Assembly: GCA_030596605.1 (NCBI GenBank)
Contig: JAUVJI010000001.1
Coordinates: forward strand, 1-64,000
Source: Bacteroidales bacterium
Lineage (GTDB): Bacteria > Bacteroidota > Bacteroidia > Bacteroidales > JAADJA01
DNA: 64,000 nucleotides
Reading direction: 5' to 3'
Shown here: positions 18,726 through 28,067 of the stretch, one piece after another
How the letters are laid out: the number at the start of each line of letters is the position of its first letter
How positions within the stretch are numbered: position 1 is the first letter of the stretch
Position numbers and translations under genes: made by a program
The notes under the pieces: model-generated
Told to the model about the DNA's origin: nothing
Seen by the model: only the letters and a program-made list of their open reading frames with translations
The model's database searches: none

Positions 18726-20027
18726 TTGTGCAACATTAAAAAACGAGTAATTGAATCAATTATTAATATAGAAAATATGAAAAGTTTAATCTTATTATTC
18801 TTTTGTTTAACTGTTAGCCTAAGCTATGGCCAATACAATATTACTAAAACTGAATATACTGAATCAAAAATCAGAGAATATCTCGATACAACTAATGTTG
18901 ATCCCGTTGAAGGAATTTACAAGTATGTTGGTGATAACAACGAATACAGACTAGGAATCGTTAAATCTGAATATTTATATTTAGTCATTCTACTTGAATC
19001 AAATCAAGCCAAATGGAAAACAGGTGACGTTAAAGCTTATATAGAGCCTTCAGCAATAGAAAATGTTTATTCATTGCGTTGGATAATGGGTGACAAGACA
19101 ACTAAAAAGGAAACAGTTGCCTTTACGAAAACTCCTGGTCTAATCGAATTTAATTTATCGGGAAGTTCTTTTCTATTAAAACTTTATCCAAAATTAGACC
19201 CCGCCAAGAATGAGAATTCAAAAGAAAATTCACTTGTGTCAAGTGGAAGTGGTTTTTTTATCTCAAAAGACGGTTACATAGCTACCAATGCTCACGTTGT
19301 AAAAGATGGGGTTGTTTATGAAATCACAGTTAATAACGATTCCGATATATCAATTAAATATAATGCGAAGGCGATTCTTATTGATGAAGTTAACGATGTA
19401 GCGATACTTAAAATCGAAGATGAAAACTATATTGATTTTAATCAAATTCCGTATTCAATTGAAACATCGACAAAAATAGGAGAAGAAGTATTTACAATAG
19501 GATATCCATTAAGTTCATTGATGGGCAATAATTTCAAAGTCTCAAATGGAATTATAAATGCCAATACAGGAATACAGGATGATGTTAGATTTATACAAAT
19601 ATCCACACCTATACAAGCTGGAAATTCTGGTGGGCCTTTATTTAATAAAGACGGTAATATAGTGGGACTTACAACGTCGAAATTAAACGAAGATGCTATT
19701 GGACAAACAGTTGAAAATGTCAATTATGCAATTAAAGCGAACTATTTAGTAACCTTATCTAATATGCTTCCTAATTTAAATTTGAATGTAAATAAACAAT
19801 TATCTATTAGCAATGCGCAACAAGTTGGTTTGGAGGAACAAGTGAGAACTCTAAAAAACTATGTTTGCCTTATAAGAGTATTTAAGTAAGTATCGTTAAA
19901 AACGTTGCACAGCAAAAAATATAGTGCATTTGGCAAATAGTGCTAAAAATTAAAATGACAGAAATAAATATGGTAGTAAATTGAAAGTTTGGAGCTTTAA
20001 AATGCCAAACGTACCATATTCAAACCG
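18726..20027 (+). mobile_element. integron-cassette-like unit 1 (trypsin-like protease)
   Basis: Starts G^TTGTGCAAC (18725-18734); ends in attC-like hairpin with R'' GTTGCACAGC (19904-19913), complementary to the unit start at 9/10. Confidence 0.55.
18777..19889 (+). CDS. secreted trypsin-like (S1C/HtrA-type) serine protease
   Basis: Signal peptide MKSLILLFFCLTVSLSYG; SGSGFFISKDGYIATNAHVV, NDVAILKI, QAGNSGGPLFNKDGNIVGL. Confidence 0.85.
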   Translation: MKSLILLFFCLTVSLSYGQYNITKTEYTESKIREYLDTTNVDPVEGIYKYVGDNNEYRLGIVKSEYLYLVILLESNQAKWKTGDVKAYIEPSAIENVYSLRWIMGDKTTKKETVAFTKTPGLIEFNLSGSSFLLKLYPKLDPAKNENSKENSLVSSGSGFFISKDGYIATNAHVVKDGVVYEITVNNDSDISIKYNAKAILIDEVNDVAILKIEDENYIDFNQIPYSIETSTKIGEEVFTIGYPLSSLMGNNFKVSNGIINANTGIQDDVRFIQISTPIQAGNSGGPLFNKDGNIVGLTTSKLNEDAIGQTVENVNYAIKANYLVTLSNMLPNLNLNVNKQLSISNAQQVGLEEQVRTLKNYVCLIRVFK

Positions 20028-20036
20028 TTATAAATA
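19904..20036 (+). repeat. attC-like site A
   Basis: R'' 19904-19913; L arms 19918-19935 AATATAGTGCATTTGGCA and 20003-20020 TGCCAAACGTACCATATT (15/18 paired); R' GTTATAAATA at 20027. Confidence 0.6.
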
Positions 20037-20055
20037 ATCGCAAAAAGACAACGGC

Positions 20056-20466
20056 ATGAAAACAAAGACAATTTTGAAACAGACAGTTAAAACAGTAACA
20101 ATCATATTGATTATATTTTCATTAAATGGTTGCGTATCTGTCAACAAAGTAATGGACTCATGGACGAATCATCATTACAGTGAATTAATTGGTTCTTGGG
20201 GACCTCCCACCCAGGTATATGATGACGGTAATGGAGGTAGAATTTTAATTTATGCATATAATAGGACTTATACAACACCAGGCACATCTACGACCACGAC
20301 TAATGGTTATGGGTATGGGACAGCAACTGCATATGACAACTATATTTGGGGAAATGTGAATACAACTACACAATCCACGACGACGTATAATCCACCTCAA
20401 ACATATCAATATAGTGCTTATAGAATGTTTTATATAAATAAAAATGGTTACGTTTATAAATGGTAA
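20056..20466 (+). CDS. small Thr/Tyr-rich lipoprotein
   Basis: Lipobox SLNGC; low-complexity TTTPGTSTTTTNGYGYGTATAYD. Confidence 0.65.
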   Translation: MKTKTILKQTVKTVTIILIIFSLNGCVSVNKVMDSWTNHHYSELIGSWGPPTQVYDDGNGGRILIYAYNRTYTTPGTSTTTTNGYGYGTATAYDNYIWGNVNTTTQSTTTYNPPQTYQYSAYRMFYINKNGYVYKW

Positions 20467-20482
20467 TGGAAAGGATTATAAT

Positions 20483-21250
20483 ATGATATGCAAACTTTGT
20501 CTTAAAGAAAAGCCTTTGATAAAGGCTCATATAATACCTGATTTTCTCTATAAAAATTTAGGATTGTATGAGGCTGATTCAAAAGGACAGGGTCGAATTC
20601 ATGTGGCAAGAATTCAAAATAATAGATTTTATTACAATCCGAAAGGAATTTCAGATGGTGAATATGACCAAAATATTTTATGTTCCAATTGCGATAATGT
20701 GGTTTTACAGGCATATGAAGATTATGCAAAAAAGGTATTGTTTGACGGTAATTATAAATTGCCTGAGTTTCAACACGAGTATATTAAAGATTCCTCATTA
20801 GGCTGTGAATACGGACTTTTCAAGAATGTTGATTATACAAAATTTAAACTTTTTTTATTATCTATTTTTTGGAGGGCAAGCATTTCCGCCAGAGTTTTCT
20901 CTGGAGAAGTAAAATTTGGTGAAAAGATAAATGAAGGTATAAGGAAAATGCTTTTTGATAAAGACCCTAAAGACCCAGAAGATTTCTGCACTATTCTTTA
21001 TTTTCTGAATGAACCAGATATTACTTTAAAACTCATGACAAATTTCAAGAAAATTGAAAATAATAATTCAACGAGATATGCATTTATCGCAGGTGGCATG
21101 ATATTTAAGTTTTTCCTAAATAAAAATGATATTCCCGAAAATCATAAACCTTTCATTTTTTCAAAATCAGGTGAATTAAAAATATTCAATATGCCAAAAG
21201 ATAAAATCAGGCTAACATTAAATGACTTTTTTGAAGAAAAATTATTTTAA
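20483..21250 (+). CDS. HNH-endonuclease-like zinc-ribbon protein
   Basis: MICKLCLKEKPLIKAHIIPDFLYK...ILCSNCDNVV (CxxC...AHIIP...CxxC). Confidence 0.5.
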   Translation: MICKLCLKEKPLIKAHIIPDFLYKNLGLYEADSKGQGRIHVARIQNNRFYYNPKGISDGEYDQNILCSNCDNVVLQAYEDYAKKVLFDGNYKLPEFQHEYIKDSSLGCEYGLFKNVDYTKFKLFLLSIFWRASISARVFSGEVKFGEKINEGIRKMLFDKDPKDPEDFCTILYFLNEPDITLKLMTNFKKIENNNSTRYAFIAGGMIFKFFLNKNDIPENHKPFIFSKSGELKIFNMPKDKIRLTLNDFFEEKLF

Positions 21251-21258
21251 GATGCGAC

Positions 21259-21395
21259 TATTTATAACAGCGTGTAGCTTCAATTGCCGAGACAGTGCGA
21301 TTTTTAGCGTTTCTGCATTTAATAAACATTTGTACCGCTTGACAGGAAAGTGCCTTGTAATCGGCAACTGAAAGCTACACGCAACACGGTAGCTG
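21259..21395 (+). repeat. attC-like site B
   Basis: R'' TATTTATAAC 21259-21268; long imperfect inverted repeat GCGTGTAGCTTCAATTGCCGA (21270-21290) / TCGGCAACTGAAAGCTACACGC (21361-21382) with one extra base. Confidence 0.65.
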
Positions 21396-21540
21396 TCATT
21401 CTCCTCACCGAGATACTCTGTTAAACTCGTAAACAATCGGCAAAAAAATGCATTTAGTATGAGAGAACAGTACATTAGGGACAAATTAGCAACATCACTT
21501 TTTGCTTTAAATCAAGATTTTTAAAATTAAAAGAAGCTTT

Positions 21541-23316
21541 ATGACAAAATTGATTTCCATATTGTCTCTTTTGTGCATCCTGTCTATAAAGGTGCCTGCA
21601 ATTTTTGCCCAGGACAGTAATAAGTATTTTACTTTCAGGATCATTGATCAGAAAACAGGTCGGGGCGTGCCTTTAGTGGAACTTAAAACAAACAATAAGA
21701 TTAGTTATTACACAGATAATAATGGTATCATCGCTTTTTACGAACCGGACCTGATGAATCAGGAAGTTTACTTCCATATCAAGAGTCATGGTTATGAATA
21801 CCCGGCTGATGGTTTAGGATACCGGGGAATAGCGTTGAAGGTAAAACCTGGAGATAGCGCCTTAATAAAAATCAGGCGAATAAATGTTGCTGAACGTCTT
21901 TACCGGATTACAGGGGAGGGTCAATATCATCACAGCCTGCTGGTTGGTTACCCGACTCCTGTTAAACAACCCCGGCTGAGAGGGAAAGTGATGGGCCAGG
22001 ATACATTCGTTGAAACATTATTCAAAGGAAAAATTTACTGGCTCTGGGGCGATACGGATAATCCTTTCTATCCACTTGGTAATTTTGCTACTTCGGGTGC
22101 CACTTCACTACCTCCCTGGGAAGGTGGGATTGATCCTGAAATCGGGGTGGAACTGAACTATTTTGTAAATGACAAGGGATTCAGTAAGAAAATGTGCTCG
22201 TTGGAGGGGCCCGGTCTTGTATGGATGCACTGGCTAACAACTTTAAAAGACAAATCAGGTAATGATAGACTAATTGGTTCCTATACCAGGGTTAAAAATC
22301 TGGAAGAATACTTTGAGCAGGGATTGGTAATGTTCAATGAAACCACCGAACTTTTTGAACCTCTTGTACGATTCGAACTGAATTCCCCACTTTTCCCGGA
22401 CGGTCATTCATTCAGGGCAATGGTAAACGGACAGGAATACCTCTATTTCTCTTTTTCAACCCCATATTCGATTCGTGTTATTGCGGATCTGGAACATGTT
22501 ACAGACCTGTCAGCATACGAAGCCTATACCTGCCTGACTGAAGGAAGCCGGTATGATACCACACACATCAAAATTGACCGTGGTCCTGATGGCCACCCTG
22601 TTTATGGCTGGAAAACCAACACTGAACCCCTGAGGGCAGGGAAAGAACAATTCCTCCTGAAAAAAGGTGAGTTAAAAGTAGGTGAAACATGGTTAAACCT
22701 GCATGATATCCTGACCGGAGATCCGATCATCTCACATTCCGGTTCTGTATTCTGGAATGATTTCCGTAAGAAATGGATCATGATAATGCAACAGGTAAAT
22801 GGAACTTCCTATTTGGGAGAGGTATGGTACGCAGAAGGGGATACGCCTACCGGTCCCTGGATTTATGCACGGAAAATTGTTACCCACGACAATTATACCT
22901 TTTACAATGTCGGGCAACATCCGCTTTTCGATCAGCAAAACGGCAGGCTGATTTATTTTGAAGGGACCTATACCAATAGTTTTTCTGGGAATCCTGAACA
23001 AACACCACGTTACGATTACAATCAGATCATGTACCGTCTTGATCTGAGTGATTCCCTGCTTTTTTTACCTGCACCTGTTTATCGGATTAAAAATAATAAG
23101 ACAAATTACCTTTACCTGCAACGTGAAATGGTTGATTCCATGGATGCATGGGAGCTGATTGAAGATATCCCATTTTTTGCTGTTCCACCTTTCAGGGAAG
23201 TAAAAGGAATGATCCCTGTTTTTGCAGAAAAGGAGAAAGGTAAAATCAGGCTTCAGGTGAAAACATCAGGAGATCAAAGAAAAGCAGAGTATCCGCTTTT
23301 TTTTTGGATTGCCTGA
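21541..23316 (+). CDS. secreted protein with N-terminal signal and beta-propeller/glycosidase-like region
   Basis: Signal peptide; LFKGKIYWLWGDTDNP and similar motifs; reading frame appears to continue in 23309-23806 after a T9 run. Confidence 0.6.
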   Translation: MTKLISILSLLCILSIKVPAIFAQDSNKYFTFRIIDQKTGRGVPLVELKTNNKISYYTDNNGIIAFYEPDLMNQEVYFHIKSHGYEYPADGLGYRGIALKVKPGDSALIKIRRINVAERLYRITGEGQYHHSLLVGYPTPVKQPRLRGKVMGQDTFVETLFKGKIYWLWGDTDNPFYPLGNFATSGATSLPPWEGGIDPEIGVELNYFVNDKGFSKKMCSLEGPGLVWMHWLTTLKDKSGNDRLIGSYTRVKNLEEYFEQGLVMFNETTELFEPLVRFELNSPLFPDGHSFRAMVNGQEYLYFSFSTPYSIRVIADLEHVTDLSAYEAYTCLTEGSRYDTTHIKIDRGPDGHPVYGWKTNTEPLRAGKEQFLLKKGELKVGETWLNLHDILTGDPIISHSGSVFWNDFRKKWIMIMQQVNGTSYLGEVWYAEGDTPTGPWIYARKIVTHDNYTFYNVGQHPLFDQQNGRLIYFEGTYTNSFSGNPEQTPRYDYNQIMYRLDLSDSLLFLPAPVYRIKNNKTNYLYLQREMVDSMDAWELIEDIPFFAVPPFREVKGMIPVFAEKEKGKIRLQVKTSGDQRKAEYPLFFWIA

Positions 23317-23806
23317 ATTGGATAAAAACACACTGGACGGAACATGGGAATGCCTGGTTGATGATTATCCTTTTACTTTGGAACTCGAAACTGATGGCAA
23401 CCTGGTAAAAGGAAAAGTAATCAATGATCATCTGAAAATTGAAAAAGGATTCTTGCAGAATAATCAATTAGAGCTATTCATAAAAGATACAACCAACCAG
23501 GAAACCTTTACGATAAAAGCCTTTTTAAAATCTGGAAACCTGAATGGAGAATACCATGAAATTAAAGACGGGAATACCGGGGTATTTACAGGAAAGCGTT
23601 CGGATGAATTATGGAATCAGTATTTATCGCCAATGGTTGTACCGCTTTATGAATTTCAGGATAAGGATGGGACTTATATCTATTCGGTTGATAGTGAAAA
23701 GGAAGGAATGAAACGATCAGAAAAACCGGTTTGCCGGGTATGGAAAAATCCATCATCCGTGCTTACACTGGATTACAAAGCAAAGCCTGTCCAATTGAAA
23801 AGATAG
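23309..23806 (+). CDS. C-terminal continuation of the 21541 gene in another frame (probable frameshift)
   Basis: Removing one T from 23297-23305 joins AEYPLFF-GLPELDKNTLDGTWEC. Confidence 0.55.
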   Translation: MPELDKNTLDGTWECLVDDYPFTLELETDGNLVKGKVINDHLKIEKGFLQNNQLELFIKDTTNQETFTIKAFLKSGNLNGEYHEIKDGNTGVFTGKRSDELWNQYLSPMVVPLYEFQDKDGTYIYSVDSEKEGMKRSEKPVCRVWKNPSSVLTLDYKAKPVQLKR

Positions 23807-23871
23807 GTGATTTAAAATACAAATGCCAGCTAATAATTAAGCAAATTTATAAAACTTGACAAAATGAAAAT

Positions 23872-25422
23872 ATGAAAAGAGTATATCTATTATCAATACT
23901 TATTACATTAATATCAATTGTTAACAGTAATTCGCAGACAACACAAGACTCAACAATTATTGAAACCACTAAAAACAACTATTTCAACGAGGAACTAAAA
24001 GGATTAGTTCTTGATATAGATAAGCAAACAGCACTTCCTTACGCCAATATTTATGTTTTGCACAAAAATAAAGGTGTAATTAGTAATGAGAAGGGCCATT
24101 TCTCGATAAATATTTCGGATTTGGATAAAACCGACACTTTACGTTTTCAATACATTGGCTATAAAACCAGAAACATAACTATTGGTCAATTAGAGACTTC
24201 TTCAGTCGTTTACTTAAAAGAAGAGATCATTAATTTGAGCGAAATATTGATTTTTGGAAGTCCTCCCGACCCGGTAACCATTGTTAAAAAGGTTTTGGAG
24301 AATAAGGATTCGAACTATAAAAGAACAACCAGTAAAAAGCAGACATTTATTCGTGAAAGATACATTTCGGATATTGATGAAATTAGCCTCAATTACAAAA
24401 AAAGTTCAATTACCGAATTGAATAGGGAAATGATAGAATTGGTTGAACAAAAAATACCAAAATATTCTACGTCTTATACAGATTTCTTAGGATATCTTTA
24501 TTTTACTAAAAATCAAGACGATTCTATTACACTAAAAGTTGACCCCATCAGAACCGTATCACTTAAAGATAAAGATATTGCCGAACTTGAACAATTAGTA
24601 TCTGTTTTTGAGAATATTATTGCCGACATTGAAGATAAAGAGTATTGGAAAATAAAAAGTGGGGTTTTCAGTCAAAAACTTGATATGGATGATGAAAATG
24701 ATAAACCTGAAAAAGATTCCCTAAATGAAAAAACAAAAAAACTTTCTTTCTTTAGCAGAAGAGTAGAACATCAACTCGATTATAGTTTATTGGATAATAA
24801 AAATCAATGGGAATTCCTACACAATACCGGTAAATACAAATACACTCTTGCAGGAGGAACCCGCGTTAATGGAGAAGAGGTATATATAATTGATTTTACA
24901 CCTGATAACAACGGGAAATATTTTGGCAGAATGTATATTTCTATAAATACATTTGCATTAATTAGAGCTGATTACGAATATGCTCCGGATAAAACCGGCA
25001 GAGATATTCATCTTTTAGGTGTTGGATATACTGAAAATCAATTTAGTGGTTCAATATATTTTGAGAAAAAAGACAGTAACTATAGGTTAAAGTATTTCTC
25101 TTATAAAACAGGCGCCAATGCCAGTATCGACAGAAACTTGTCTCTAATAAAGAAAAGAAAAAGATTGCTTTTCGATAAAAAATTAAATGAGTTAAAAGTG
25201 GGAATCAATCTCTCAGTTAGATCAGAAGAATCGATTGAATATTTAGTTCTTAATGAAATTGAGATTTCAGAAAAACAATTTTCAGGCTTTAAGCAACAGG
25301 AATATATGGAAATAATATATGTTGATCAATTTGACGACAAATTATGGAGAGGTTTCTCAATAATAGAACCTACCAAACAAATGAAAGAATATAAAAAACA
25401 GGAAGTGAATTATATTGAATGA
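23872..25422 (+). CDS. carboxypeptidase-like regulatory domain (DUF5686-like) outer-envelope protein
   Basis: ELKGLVLDIDKQTALPYANIYVLHKNKGVISNEKGHFSINI...RFQYIGYKT. Confidence 0.7.
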   Translation: MKRVYLLSILITLISIVNSNSQTTQDSTIIETTKNNYFNEELKGLVLDIDKQTALPYANIYVLHKNKGVISNEKGHFSINISDLDKTDTLRFQYIGYKTRNITIGQLETSSVVYLKEEIINLSEILIFGSPPDPVTIVKKVLENKDSNYKRTTSKKQTFIRERYISDIDEISLNYKKSSITELNREMIELVEQKIPKYSTSYTDFLGYLYFTKNQDDSITLKVDPIRTVSLKDKDIAELEQLVSVFENIIADIEDKEYWKIKSGVFSQKLDMDDENDKPEKDSLNEKTKKLSFFSRRVEHQLDYSLLDNKNQWEFLHNTGKYKYTLAGGTRVNGEEVYIIDFTPDNNGKYFGRMYISINTFALIRADYEYAPDKTGRDIHLLGVGYTENQFSGSIYFEKKDSNYRLKYFSYKTGANASIDRNLSLIKKRKRLLFDKKLNELKVGINLSVRSEESIEYLVLNEIEISEKQFSGFKQQEYMEIIYVDQFDDKLWRGFSIIEPTKQMKEYKKQEVNYIE

Positions 25423-25590
25423 GCCCAGTTTCCCTATTTCAACAATTTTCCCGTCCTCAAGCTGGAAGATGGTTTCCTCCACCAGCGATTCCACCACGTT
25501 CTTTATTTCACCCTTGCTCAGAGTTGAATTGTGCGAAATGCGGTCGCACAGTTTTTCAAGATCTACTTTGTCTGAGCTGAATATTAATTT
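25420..25590 (-). pseudogene. remnant of HU-family DNA-binding protein gene
   Basis: Minus-strand frame reads DKVDLEKLCDRISHNSTLSKGEIKNVVESLVEETIFQLEDGKIVEIGKLGS; no start and no C-terminus. Confidence 0.6.
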
Positions 25591-25616
25591 GGCTAAATTT
25601 TATTTTGATGTGCTGG
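25591..25616 (+). repeat. 26-bp inverted repeat, left arm
   Basis: GGCTAAATTTTATTTTGATGTGCTGG; exact reverse complement at 26420-26445. Confidence 0.9.
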
Positions 25617-25739
25617 CCATTAAATTGTTTCAAATATCCATAGTATTTTTGATTATTATTTTAAAAGATAATCCTGAAAGGATTTAACATAAAAAGCCCT
25701 GTACGAAGTGCAGGGAAGAATAGCAAAAAGTGAATAAGA

Positions 25740-25755
25740 AACCCTGCAAGGGTTC
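25740..25755. repeat. REP-like palindrome AACCCTGCAAGGGTTC
   Basis: Directly upstream of RAYT; similar to 26225-26241. Confidence 0.6.
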
Positions 25756-25773
25756 AATAAAAAAAATTGACCA

Positions 25774-26220
25774 ATGAGTACTTACACACAAATTCTTTAT
25801 CAGATAGTTTTCGGCACAAAAAATAAAGAGCGGACCATGATAGAATCCGGTCAGGAAAGTCTCTATAAATATATCTGGGGAATCTTGAAAAATAAAAAAT
25901 GTCATTTATATCGCATTGGCGGAATAGAAGATCATATACATATTGTCACACACATACATCCTACTGTTGCGGTTGCATATTTAATAAAAGATATAAAGAT
26001 TGCTTCATCCGATTATATTAAAGCTGAAAATATTTTCCCCAAATTCAATGGTTGGCAAGATGGATATGGAGCATTTACTTACTCAATTTCGGCAAAAGAC
26101 AATTTGATTGAATATGTAGAAAATCAAAAAGAACACCATCAAAAAGTAAGTTTCAGGGACGAATATATCAGTTTGCTAAAAGAACATGGGATTGAATTTG
26201 AGGAGAAATATTTGTTATGA
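25774..26220 (+). mobile_element. IS200-like / REP-associated tyrosine transposase (Y1_Tnp)
   Basis: GGIEDHIHIVTHIHP (HUH) and NLIEYVENQKEHH (Tyr) motifs, 148 aa. Confidence 0.88.
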
Positions 26221-26224
26221 TTTT

Positions 26225-26241
26225 GAACCCCGCAAGGGTTC
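26225..26241. repeat. REP-like palindrome GAACCCCGCAAGGGTTC
   Basis: Immediately after the RAYT stop. Confidence 0.6.
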
Positions 26242-26419
26242 TATGGCACCCTTTTGCCTATGCTCCCGTATTACTTGGAGCTATTCACATTAAACCACTT
26301 CATGGTTTTACATTGAAAATGAAGTGTTATTGAAAACAAAAAAATAGGTCCATCAATAAAATCCTTCAACCTATTATTGGCTATGGTGTGCACGACTTTT
26401 CTATAGTATAAATCTTTAA

Positions 26420-26445
26420 CCAGCACATCAAAATAAAATTTAGCC
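26420..26445 (-). repeat. 26-bp inverted repeat, right arm
   Basis: CCAGCACATCAAAATAAAATTTAGCC. Confidence 0.9.
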
Positions 26446-26777
26446 ATTAATTTATTTTTCCAGAATAATTGAATCCATTTTGTTATTTTTGCTCATATAG
26501 TTAACGAAATACAATCGAACTTTTATAAAGGCAGTAAAATAATTATGATGGAAGTAGTTTCAATAAAGCGACAACAAATGTTTATTTGTCGTTTGTAAAC
26601 GGGTATAAATGGGTTTTTAGCTGGACTATATATGGTTAGCGGATTTGATTAAAAAATAATTAATAGAAGGTATAGTAAAAATAAGAGGAATAGGGGTGCT
26701 AGTAGTAACAAGTTGGCAGCAAGCAGCATGACAGAAAATTCAACTATATAATTAAATTGGAATTATAAATTTAACTA

Positions 26778-27332
26778 ATGACAAATATTCAAATAGATTT
26801 TCCAGATGAAAATGATACACTAATTAAAACTAAAGCCGACTTTTATAGCTCTGCTTTAGGTGCAAACTGGCAAGACTTAAGTTGGTACTCACATTCGTTT
26901 GAATTGTCTTTAGAAATATTAATAAAGCATATTAAGAAAAACGTAAAACATGGGCAGTTACTGACCTTGCCAATTCTCTTTTTATCAAGACATTTCATTG
27001 AATTAAAGTTAAAAGAAATTATAAATTATTTTGACAAAAGTAAATTATATACAAATCATGGTTTAAAAGACCTTTGGGAAACTATTGTTAGTAATATGAA
27101 ATCTGAATACGCTTTTGAGAAAACAGAGATTAATGAATTAAATAATACTGGTAAATTGATTTTTGAATTAGATGAAATTGATAAAGGCTCCTTTAATTTC
27201 AGGTATCCAACCAACAAAAAAGGAAAAAAATCATTGGAATTTGCTCAATTTGATTTAAACAATTTCGTAACAGTGATTGAAAAGGTTAATAATTACCTGG
27301 GAAGTTTACGAGATTTTTGTCAAAATAATTAA
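26778..27332 (+). CDS. hypothetical protein
   Basis: 184-aa ORF, no recognised motif. Confidence 0.55.
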   Translation: MTNIQIDFPDENDTLIKTKADFYSSALGANWQDLSWYSHSFELSLEILIKHIKKNVKHGQLLTLPILFLSRHFIELKLKEIINYFDKSKLYTNHGLKDLWETIVSNMKSEYAFEKTEINELNNTGKLIFELDEIDKGSFNFRYPTNKKGKKSLEFAQFDLNNFVTVIEKVNNYLGSLRDFCQNN

Positions 27333-27351
27333 ACCAAAAAAACAAACGACT

Positions 27352-27897
27352 ATGTGGACAATTGATAGCATTAAAAAATTTTATAAAGATTTTGGATTTA
27401 AACCAAGCTCAACAAAATCGGAAATAAAAGAATTGTCAAAGTTGCTACATGCTGACGAACAACTGCATGGACTGCTTGAAGGATTTCTAAAAAACATACA
27501 TGGTCGCAGTATAAATGGATTAGGTCTAGTAATTGCCACAAATAAAAGAGTAATATTTTTCAGGAAAAGTATAATTGGAACAGTAACGAAAGAAGAAATC
27601 CCGCTAAACAAAGTGACTTCAGCATCGTACAGAAAAGGATTAATGTTTAGTTCAATCTCAATTACATCCGCCAGTAATGATTCAATTGTTGAACAATGTG
27701 ATAAAAAGATATCAAAAAAATTCATTGACAACCTTCTAGGCTTGATTAATAATCAGCCTAATATTTCAAACAATCAAGATAATAACTTTCAAAATGACCC
27801 TTTGTTGAAACTTGAAAAACTATATGAACTAAAACAAAAGGGAATATTAACTGAAGATGAATATAATCAACAGAAATCAAAAATCCTTAATTCATAG
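27352..27897 (+). CDS. bacterial PH-domain + C-terminal SHOCT protein
   Basis: GLVIATNKRVIFFRKSIIGTVTKEEIPLNKVTSASYRKG (PH); LLKLEKLYELKQKGILTEDEYNQQKSKIL (SHOCT). Confidence 0.75.
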   Translation: MWTIDSIKKFYKDFGFKPSSTKSEIKELSKLLHADEQLHGLLEGFLKNIHGRSINGLGLVIATNKRVIFFRKSIIGTVTKEEIPLNKVTSASYRKGLMFSSISITSASNDSIVEQCDKKISKKFIDNLLGLINNQPNISNNQDNNFQNDPLLKLEKLYELKQKGILTEDEYNQQKSKILNS

Positions 27898-27904
27898 AAT
27901 GCCA

Positions 27905-28037
27905 GCTGCCAACAAAGGCTCATAGTGCATGCCGCAATTAGTGCTATCAAGAGAAATAATTACAAATTTGAATATGGTGCAAATCAAGGAAAACAGTAGT
28001 TAAAATGCGGCACGCACCATAGCCTCATACGTTAAAT
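27905..28037 (+). repeat. attC-like site C
   Basis: L arms GGCTCATAGTGCATGCCGC (27917-27935) / GCGGCACGCACCATAGCC (28007-28024) pair with one extrahelical base; R' GTTAAAT fits GTTRRRY. Confidence 0.65.
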
Positions 28038-28067
28038 TTCCCCCAACTTTCCCAAATCAAAATCTAA

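Larger units (their letters stand above)
20028..21389 (+). mobile_element. integron-cassette-like unit 2 (lipoprotein + HNH-like ORFs)
   Basis: Unit start GTTATAAATAATCG (20027-20040) versus R'' CGACTATTTATAAC (21255-21268): 13/14 complementary. Confidence 0.65.
26713..28031 (+). mobile_element. integron-cassette-like unit 3 (two ORFs)
   Basis: Unit start GTTGGCAGC (26712-26720) versus R'' GCTGCCAAC (27905-27913): 9/9 complementary; R' GTTAAAT at 28031. Confidence 0.65.

Noticed and set aside
21390-21540. A fourth cassette starting at the end of attC-like site B
   Set aside because: The start GTAGCTGTCATT has no complementary R'' downstream that I could find, so this is treated as the flanking chromosome or a remnant.
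25415-25687. 90-aa plus-strand ORF
   Set aside because: The minus strand encodes an HU-family remnant over the same bases, so the plus ORF is spurious.
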